The notes under the pieces are model-generated. The model was not told the origin of the DNA. It worked only from the letters and a program-made list of their open reading frames with translations, and searched no databases. Positions 58,032-64,000 of a DNA stretch of 64,000 bases are shown here, piece after piece (position 1 is the stretch's first letter; each line of letters starts with the position of its first letter). The stretch is from Gammaproteobacteria bacterium (GTDB lineage Bacteria > Pseudomonadota > Gammaproteobacteria > Steroidobacterales > Steroidobacteraceae), in contig PLUE01000037.1 of NCBI GenBank assembly GCA_003164785.1, forward strand, positions 62,001-126,000, in the 5' to 3' direction. The position numbers and the translations under genes were made by a program.

Positions 58032-59746
58032 GGTGCTCCGTACACGATTTTGCCGCCGACGATGGTCATGGTGACGTGGGTCTTGCCGATGGTCAGCGGA
58101 TCGGCGGAGAAGATGTCCTGGGACAGCACCGCGAGATCCGCCAATTTGCCCACCTTCAGCGTTCCGACCCGGTCGTCCGAGAAGGCGGCGTAGGCGGAGC
58201 CCTGCGTATAGGCGCGCACCGCGGTCTCCACCGAAATCCGCTCGGCGGGAAAGTAGCCTGCCCCGGTGGGATGCGCGCCGGCCTGCGCCGCGCCGTCCAA
58301 GGCTTGACCGGGAATGTCGGCCGTGGCCTCGGAGCGCCATGCCTGGCGCGTCGCGGCCTCCTGGATGGACACGAACGGATTGGGCGGCCACGTGCAGGGC
58401 CAGTCGCTGCTGAACGCGAGCGTGGCGCCGCTCTGTTGCAGCGAGTGCCAGGGGTCTGCGGCGGTCGCCGGATCGGGGTTGGCGCCTTCCTCGCCGCAGC
58501 AGAACGTGGGCTGCATGTCCGCAATCACGTCGAGCGCGGCGAAGCGGGGTACGTCGGCGGGATCGATCCCATCGGCGTGTTCGATGCGCAGCCGTCGATC
58601 GCGTTTGCCGTGGGACTCTTCCAGTGCCTGATAGGTATCGAGGACCATGTGAACCGAGTCGGCACGAATGGCGTGCGTGGCGATCTGGTAGCCGCGCTGG
58701 TCGAGTTCGAACACCAGTGCCCGGTAGTCGCGCGCAACGTACACCAACGGCGGCACCAGGCCGGTGCTCCCGTCCGAGAAGAACTTCACGAGATTGGCTG
58801 CCACCCAGTCGTCGTGGTACAGGGTGCGTGCCTGGTCGAGGTCGGCGAGCAGGGCGGGGGTGAGGTGATGCTGGACGGCCACCGCGCCGAAGGCGGTTCG
58901 CGTGCGCACGGTGAGCTGTCCGCGATCGCGCAGCGTGGCATACAACTTGATCTCGGCGAGATCGCCGGTGGCGTTGACCACGCTGGTGATGCCCAAGCTG
59001 TTGAGATAAGCGCCCGCGTCCTTGAGCATGGCGAGCTGCGCATCCACCGGGATCCGGGAGGCGGCGGCCCCGGCGAGCTGCATGGCGGCCTCGAGCAGCA
59101 CACCCGTTGCATTGCCGCTGGCATCACGGACCACGCCGCGCTCCTCGTCGGGGTCCGAGACCGGGAGATCCGTGATGCCGGTGAGTTTCATCGCCGCCGT
59201 GTTGAGCCACAGGGCATGTTCCGAGGTGTTGTGGATGATCACCGGTCGGTCGGCCACCGCTCGATCGAGCAACCCCGAGGCGGGCGTGGTCGGGGGTGCG
59301 GTGCTGAAGTCGGCCCGTCCGAGGATCACGGCATCCGTCGGATGCGCGGCGGCGTAGGCCTTCAATCGTCGCACGAGCTCCTCCGGCTGGTCCGGCGTGA
59401 CGCTGGCGTCGGGCGTCGATAGATTGAGTCCGTGCAGCGCATACGCGCCGTAGAGCATGTGCATGTGGGAGTCGACGATGCCGGGTATGACGGTCCGTCC
59501 ATGCAGGTCGATGACCTTGGCATGGGCACCGCGGCGCTTGAGTATCTCGGAGTCGCGGCCGACGGCCACGATGTGCGCCCCCTCGATGGCGAGCGCCTCG
59601 GACCAGGCGGCGGGTGAACCGACGGTCGCCTCGGACGTGTAGATATGTCCATGGATCAACAGAGTTTCAGGGGTGCGGGCGAGGACCGGTCCGGCTCCGA
59701 AAATCGACAGGGCGCAGGCGCTCAACATCAGGCAATGTGTTTTCAT
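58028..59746 (-). CDS. Exported amidohydrolase (YtcJ/AepA-like, amidohydrolase 3)
   Basis: The protein has 572 aa, starting MKTHCLMLSACALSIFGAG (signal peptide). The metal-binding HxH reads VDSHMHMLYGAYAL; VIPGIVDSH is the family start of the barrel. Later blocks include RLRIEHADGI (His) and LAFSSDWPCT (Asp). YtcJ-like enzymes hydrolyse amides, formamides or unknown compounds, and many are exported. It is followed by the DUF3237 remnant with a translational overlap. The upstream extension of the frame is not used because it lacks a ribosome site. Confidence 0.88.
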   Translation of the reverse strand: MKTHCLMLSACALSIFGAGPVLARTPETLLIHGHIYTSEATVGSPAAWSEALAIEGAHIVAVGRDSEILKRRGAHAKVIDLHGRTVIPGIVDSHMHMLYGAYALHGLNLSTPDASVTPDQPEELVRRLKAYAAAHPTDAVILGRADFSTAPPTTPASGLLDRAVADRPVIIHNTSEHALWLNTAAMKLTGITDLPVSDPDEERGVVRDASGNATGVLLEAAMQLAGAAASRIPVDAQLAMLKDAGAYLNSLGITSVVNATGDLAEIKLYATLRDRGQLTVRTRTAFGAVAVQHHLTPALLADLDQARTLYHDDWVAANLVKFFSDGSTGLVPPLVYVARDYRALVFELDQRGYQIATHAIRADSVHMVLDTYQALEESHGKRDRRLRIEHADGIDPADVPRFAALDVIADMQPTFCCGEEGANPDPATAADPWHSLQQSGATLAFSSDWPCTWPPNPFVSIQEAATRQAWRSEATADIPGQALDGAAQAGAHPTGAGYFPAERISVETAVRAYTQGSAYAAFSDDRVGTLKVGKLADLAVLSQDIFSADPLTIGKTHVTMTIVGGKIVYGAP

Positions 59747-59808
59747 CGGCACTCGTTTTCGTGGAACGAGCAAAGTATAACCAGAACCATTAGTCGGAGT
59801 GGCATGCC

Positions 59809-59988
59809 ATGACGACCCAGACCAGCGACGTAAAAATTTCGGCAATGAGCGTCTGCGACCTGATCCTGCGGATTGGCGGCAACCCTGTGTCGCCAGGAGC
59901 CGGCGCGGCGGGCGCGGTGGCGGCGCGCTCGATTCAAGAGAGTCACGAGGCGCAGACGAAGCAGGCCGAAACCTCGACGGGCCCCTGA
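59809..59988 (+). CDS. 59-aa protein resembling the start of a cyclodeaminase (FTCD-C) domain
   Basis: The frame starts MTTQTSDVKIS, with GGAG upstream. The segment SVCDLILRIGGNPVSPGAGAAGAV resembles the beginning of the formiminotransferase-cyclodeaminase/cyclohydrolase domain (FLDxLAS-xxPTPGGGSxAAL), with P-x-PGAGAAGA for P-TPGGGSAAA. It ends after 59 residues, so it would be a truncated copy or a stand-alone mini-protein. It is divergent from the amidohydrolase. Similarity was judged by eye and is uncertain. Confidence 0.5.
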   Translation: MTTQTSDVKISAMSVCDLILRIGGNPVSPGAGAAGAVAARSIQESHEAQTKQAETSTGP

Positions 59989-60204
59989 TTCACACGCCTG
60001 ATTTCACATTAACACAAGCTTTTTCTCGTGCATTCGACGCGTGCTCGGGGCGGACGTGGCGCGTTCAACTTTAACTTGCGGACCCGTGGGCGGTTGTGGT
60101 CAAGTATGGCCAATCATCGTAATCGGCAGCCGAAGCGCATCGGAAGTGCGTGACGGCGGCTTGCGCCGGTTTCGATAACAATAAAACGAACTCGAGGGAT
60201 ATCA

Positions 60205-63200
60205 ATGAAGATATCAGTGTCTTTGTCGTTGAGGTTGTCCATGGCCGCAATAATCGCCATGTCGGCCGCGGGCAGGGCGCTGCCCAGCACGGTGCTGACG
60301 GCCGCCCAAGCTCAACAGGCGGCGCTGAGCGACGTGATCGTCGTCCTGCGTGATCAAGTTGCCAGTGTCCCGCCGGCCCGTCGGGCCATGGTCGCACGTG
60401 CAGCGGCGCTGGCCGATTCGCAGAGTTCGTTGGTCTCCCAGTTGCAGAAGCTGCGTGCTCGCAAGGTGACGTCGTTCAGCACGATCAACGCGTTCGCCAC
60501 CAATGTGACGGCGTCCGAGCGGGCGACCCTGGAGGCGCAGCCAGGAGTCATGGCGGTGCTGCCGGACCGCACCATCCATGCGCTGCCGCGCGGCGAGTCG
60601 ACCAAGCCGGTCACGGGGGCCGCGCTCAGCGCGAGCACGACCGCCGCCGCGACCGCGAGCGGATTGTGCGGAACCCTGGAGCCCGAGGCGCTGCAGCTCA
60701 CCCGCGCGGCGTTCCCGACGGCGGGTACGGCGTCGGCCCAGACGGTTCTCGATGGCAAGGGGCAGCCGGTGACGGGCAAGGGCGTCAAAGTGGCGTTCCT
60801 CGCGGATGGCATGGACCCAAATATCGCGGGTTTCATCCGTCCCGACGGCACCCACGTGTTCATCGATTATCAGGATTTCAGCGGTGATCCCGCCGGCACC
60901 GTCACGGCGGGTGGCGAGGCCTTCGGCGACGCGAGCTCCATCGCCGCCCAGGACATGCCGAAAGGCAAGCCTCTGACATTCGACATCAGCAAGTTCGTCA
61001 ATGCGGCGCATCCCCTGCCGTCGCCCTGTAACATCACCATCCGCGGCATGGCGCCCGGCGCCTCGCTGGTGGGCCTGAAGGTGTTCTCGAACAGCGTGAC
61101 GACCGCCTCCGATTTCGTGCAGGCGATCGAATACGCGGTGGCTCATGACGACGTCGACGTCATCAACGAGTCGTTCGGCGGCAACCCGTACCCGGACACG
61201 GAAGTCGACCCGATTTCGCTCGCCAACGATGCGGCTGTGCAGGCTGGCGTCACCGTGACGGTGAGCACCGGCGATGCCGGCTCCAACGGCACGCTGGGGT
61301 CTCCCTCGACCGACTCCAACGTGATCGCGGTCGGCGCGAGCACGCAGTTTCGACTGTATGCACAGACCGGGCAGGGCGTGATCCCGCTTGCGAAGGGCTA
61401 CGTCAGCAACAACATTTCGCCGTTCAGTTCGGGCGGCTTCGCCCAGCTGAACCCGCGCACCGTGGACGTGACGGCTCCGGGGCAGGACGGGTGGGCGCTG
61501 TGCTCGACCAACGTCGCGCTCTATTCCGATTGCACGGACTACAACGGCAATCCGGCGGCGATCGAGGATTTCGGCGGTACCAGCGAAGCGGCGCCGCTGA
61601 CGGCGGGCGAGGCGGCACTGGTGATCCAGGCCTATCGCAGCACGCACGGCGGCAAGGATCCGACGCCCGCGGTGGTCAAGCAGATCATCATGAGTTCGGC
61701 CACCGACCTGGGCGCGCCCTCCAGTGAGCAAGGCGCGGGACTCATCAACGCGCTCGGCGCGGTCAATCTGGCGCTGTCGGTTGCCGATGCGAACGGCAAG
61801 CCGGGCCCGCACGGCCACGGACTGCTCTCGAACACGGGCAGCGTGGTCATCACCGCGGTCGGCAGTACGCACGAGACCGAAACCTTCAAGATCACCAACA
61901 CGGGCTCCACGCCGCGCCAGATATCGCCGGCATTGCAGACGCTGGGCGCGCCGTTTGCCGGCGCCACCCTGAACGTGCAGCTCAATCCCGCGAATGAGCC
62001 GACTTTCCCCAACGTGTCGGGCGCGCCGCGGTCCTACATCAAGCAGAAGTTCACGGTTCCGGCCGGGGCGCAACACTTGGATGCCGCCGTGGCCTACCAG
62101 GTCTCGCTCACGAGTTCCGCCACGCCCGTCGTGTATCTGGCGCTGTTGGACCCGTCGGGACGTCAGGTTCAATACAGCGTGCCCCAGGGGCTCGCAGCCG
62201 GCTACGGTCATGTCGACGTCGTGAATCCGGTGAGCGGCAGCTGGACGGCCGTCATTTACACGCGGCCGTCGGGAACCGGGGCATACACGGGCCCGGTGCA
62301 GTTCACGTGGGGGGTGGAGAAGTTCGTGGGCATCGGTTCGGTCTGGCCGTCCACGGCCTCGATCGCGCCCGGCGCGACGCAGTCCTTCACCGCGAGCTTC
62401 TTCACGCCCGCGGACCCGGGCGACGTGGCGGCGGGAATCCGCTTCACCGAGACCGATGGCAGCTATGATCTTCCGGAAATTCCGGTGACGCTGCGCACGC
62501 TGGTGCCGATCGGCCCGACAGGCGGTTCGTTCTCGGGCGTTCTCACGGGCGGCAATGCCCGCAGCGGCGTCGGCAATGCGCAGACGTACGAATTCGACGT
62601 GCCGGCCGGCGTCAGCGACATGAGCTTGATCGTACCGGTCGCCGACAATGGCTACCTGCTCGCCGGCTTCCTGGTCGACCCCCAGGGCATGCAATTGAGC
62701 ATCAGCGCCAATCTGGATCCGTTTGGCGCCCCCCAGTATGGCTTGCAGCACTTCCGCTACAATCCGCAACCGGGGCGCTGGAGGTTCGTCTTGGTGCAGA
62801 CGCTGATCTCGTCCGGCAACCAGACATCGTTGCCGTTCACGGCGCGTATCGGCTTCAATCAGGCGCAGGTGTTCGCCAGCGCGTTGCCCAACAGCCCCTC
62901 GACCAAGCTGTCGGCCAGCGGCAAGCCGCTGTCGGTCGAGATCGATGTCGTCAACACCGGCCTGCTGACCGGCGAATACTTCGCCGACGCGCGATTGAGA
63001 ACGCCGACCACACTGGCGCTGTCGCAGGTGCCATGCTCGGCGACGGCGACGCTTCCCGGGGCTTGCGCCGCGTTCGTCCTGCCGACCGAGGTGACGAAGG
63101 CCTCGTTCACCGCGAAGTCCTCCGTGCCGATTCAAATGGACGCGTACAACTACGTGGGTTATGCGTTGGGTACGGACAATCCGGATATCTTCGCGAGACA

Positions 63201-63597
63201 AACGGCGACCGACACGGTGGTTGCCGCCCTGACCGAACCGGAAATTCCCTATGGCGCGTGGTATCTGGATCCGTCCGAGATCGGGCCCTACACGTCAGCG
63301 GGAGCGCCGACCAAGCCGGTGACGTTCAGCGCCTCGGTGGTCACGCTGCCCTTCGACTCGGCCGCGTCGGCGGACAGCGGCGATGAGTGGGCGGACGTCA
63401 CCCTGGGAACGACCACGTTCAACCCGGTGGTGATCCTGCCGGGGGAAGTAGGAGCGATCACCTTGACGATTACGCCCGACCCGAGCCAGGTCGGCAAGAC
63501 CGTCAGCGGGTATGTCTACATCGATACCTACAATCAGTATCTCGGCACCGGCGACGAAGTGGTCCGTTTGCCCTACAGCTACACCGTCGCGCCCTAG
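60205..63597 (+). CDS. Secreted clan-SB serine peptidase (S8-like with sedolisin-type residues)
   Basis: The protein has 1130 aa. A signal peptide (residues 1-25) and an I9-type propeptide (SDVIVVLRDQ...; about 40-125) are followed by the peptidase domain (about 190-500). The usual S8 Asp-Thr-Gly reads FLADGMDPN, and no HGTHVAG is present. Instead there is GEAFGDASS (Glu238, Asp242), STGDAGS (Asp357 where subtilisins have Asn) and FGGTSEAAP (Ser460), the Glu-x3-Asp, Asp and Ser pattern of sedolisins (S53). The rest, about 630 residues, is beta-rich, probably pre-peptidase or Ig-like C-terminal domains. No LPXTG or autotransporter end is seen. A strong terminator follows. Confidence 0.85.
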   Translation: MKISVSLSLRLSMAAIIAMSAAGRALPSTVLTAAQAQQAALSDVIVVLRDQVASVPPARRAMVARAAALADSQSSLVSQLQKLRARKVTSFSTINAFATNVTASERATLEAQPGVMAVLPDRTIHALPRGESTKPVTGAALSASTTAAATASGLCGTLEPEALQLTRAAFPTAGTASAQTVLDGKGQPVTGKGVKVAFLADGMDPNIAGFIRPDGTHVFIDYQDFSGDPAGTVTAGGEAFGDASSIAAQDMPKGKPLTFDISKFVNAAHPLPSPCNITIRGMAPGASLVGLKVFSNSVTTASDFVQAIEYAVAHDDVDVINESFGGNPYPDTEVDPISLANDAAVQAGVTVTVSTGDAGSNGTLGSPSTDSNVIAVGASTQFRLYAQTGQGVIPLAKGYVSNNISPFSSGGFAQLNPRTVDVTAPGQDGWALCSTNVALYSDCTDYNGNPAAIEDFGGTSEAAPLTAGEAALVIQAYRSTHGGKDPTPAVVKQIIMSSATDLGAPSSEQGAGLINALGAVNLALSVADANGKPGPHGHGLLSNTGSVVITAVGSTHETETFKITNTGSTPRQISPALQTLGAPFAGATLNVQLNPANEPTFPNVSGAPRSYIKQKFTVPAGAQHLDAAVAYQVSLTSSATPVVYLALLDPSGRQVQYSVPQGLAAGYGHVDVVNPVSGSWTAVIYTRPSGTGAYTGPVQFTWGVEKFVGIGSVWPSTASIAPGATQSFTASFFTPADPGDVAAGIRFTETDGSYDLPEIPVTLRTLVPIGPTGGSFSGVLTGGNARSGVGNAQTYEFDVPAGVSDMSLIVPVADNGYLLAGFLVDPQGMQLSISANLDPFGAPQYGLQHFRYNPQPGRWRFVLVQTLISSGNQTSLPFTARIGFNQAQVFASALPNSPSTKLSASGKPLSVEIDVVNTGLLTGEYFADARLRTPTTLALSQVPCSATATLPGACAAFVLPTEVTKASFTAKSSVPIQMDAYNYVGYALGTDNPDIFARQTATDTVVAALTEPEIPYGAWYLDPSEIGPYTSAGAPTKPVTFSASVVTLPFDSAASADSGDEWADVTLGTTTFNPVVILPGEVGAITLTITPDPSQVGKTVSGYVYIDTYNQYLGTGDEVVRLPYSYTVAP

Positions 63598-63615
63598 TCG
63601 AGCGCGTTTCACGGG

Positions 63616-63654
63616 CGCCCCGGCCGCTGCATCCAGCTCGGCCGGGGCGTTTTT
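63616..63654 (+). terminator. Rho-independent terminator after the peptidase gene
   Basis: CGCCCCGGCCG and CGGCCGGGGCG make a perfect 11-pair stem followed by TTTTT, 18 bases past the stop. Confidence 0.88.
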
Positions 63655-63764
63655 ATTGGCGAAAAGGCACCGCGTGACGCGCCCTCAAGTCAACGAAAAA
63701 TAAAAATAAAAATCTGCCCCCGCGCCCAATATAATTCGCGCTCCTCTCGTTCGGGATGATGCTC

Positions 63765-64000
63765 ATGTTGTTCAAGAATTTGGTGTTCCATCGGCTGCCG
63801 GCCAAATGGGAGATGTCCGCCGCCGAACTCGAGGGCCAGCTGGCCGGACGAACACTGCAGCCGTGCGGACCGTTCGACATGTCGAGCAAGGGCTGGTTGC
63901 CCGTGACGCAGGGCGGCCGGCTGCTGCACACCGTCAATCAACAGCATCTGATTGCCTTGGGCACGGACGACAAGCTGTTGCCGGGGTCCATCATCAAGCA
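63765..64000 (+). CDS. rdgC: RdgC, recombination-associated protein (partial, cut by window end)
   Basis: The first 78 codons are present. MLFKNLVFHRLPAKWEMSAAELEGQLAGRTLQPCGPFDMSSKGWLPV lines up with the N-terminus of E. coli RdgC (MLWFKNL...LRAEEMEKQL...TPCGSQDMxxxGWVPP), as does LPGSIIKQ at the end. I use the ATG at MLFKNL; two earlier in-frame ATGs exist. RdgC forms a ring dimer on DNA that limits RecA. The gene runs off the window. Confidence 0.9.
   Translation, partial: MLFKNLVFHRLPAKWEMSAAELEGQLAGRTLQPCGPFDMSSKGWLPVTQGGRLLHTVNQQHLIALGTDDKLLPGSIIK

Noticed and set aside
60214..63201. Minus-strand open frame of 995 codons
   Set aside because: It is antisense to the secreted peptidase and has the same low-complexity Arg/Gly/Ala translation; no motifs.

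Overview
The window is a GC-rich stretch of chromosome, most likely from a free-living gammaproteobacterium. The support is a partial rdgC (a beta/gammaproteobacterial gene), a Tat-exported high-potential iron-sulfur protein, a c4-like dihaem cytochrome, red-type (form IC) RubisCO genes and large TonB-dependent receptors of the kind common in Steroidobacter/Nevskia-like lineages. The family assignment is inference. No rRNA, tRNA, CRISPR array, insertion sequence or prophage was seen.

Layout. 0-5.6 kb (+): dihaem cytochrome c, a DUF2934 mini-ORF, glycogen/alpha-glucan phosphorylase, a lone DUF222-HNH protein. 5.7-20.2 kb (all -): an unusual block with two TonB-dependent receptors, two tandem TPR-sulfotransferases, an exported MIO-lyase-like protein lacking the Ala-Ser-Gly triad, a PhnD-like binding protein without a signal peptide, a membrane fatty-acid-desaturase-like protein, a TauD-type dioxygenase and a deleted sensor-kinase remnant. 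20.3-29.8 kb: catabolic genes (3-hydroxyisobutyrate-dehydrogenase-like, mandelate-racemase-like, GMC oxidoreductase, MFS transporter, LysR, dimethylglycine-dehydrogenase-like, TetR with a palindromic operator). 29.9-33.6 kb: small membrane proteins, a decayed amino-acid permease, an Asp/Asn beta-hydroxylase-like protein beside a small sulfotransferase, pirin, DUF3309.

33.7-40.2 kb: a Calvin-cycle operon, cbbL-cbbS-cbbX-cbbY-fbp-prk (-), with a divergent cbbR. 40.3-46.5 kb: a trypsin/PDZ protein without a catalytic triad, an amine-oxidase remnant, a GH15 enzyme, HiPIP, an AraC regulator and pobA. 46.6-52.5 kb: the protocatechuate 4,5-cleavage genes in two divergent arms, LysR-ligA-ligB-ligC (-) and ligK-ligI-ligJ (+). 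PobA makes protocatechuate, LigAB opens the ring, LigC and LigI lead to oxalomesaconate, LigJ hydrates it and LigK yields pyruvate and oxaloacetate. The host therefore looks able both to fix CO2 and to use lignin-type aromatics.

52.6-64 kb: a MetE-like methyltransferase, SnoaL-like protein, SDR, SRAP protein, two small metal-protein candidates, an exported amidohydrolase coupled to a frameshifted DUF3237 gene, a 59-aa cyclodeaminase-like mini-protein, a large secreted clan-SB peptidase with sedolisin-like active-site residues, and the start of rdgC. Many adjacent genes overlap by ATGA, so operon calls are firm in several places. Several remnants (sensor kinase, permease, amine oxidase, DUF3237) show ongoing gene loss. 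Very long antisense ORFs opposite real genes are GC artefacts and were left out.
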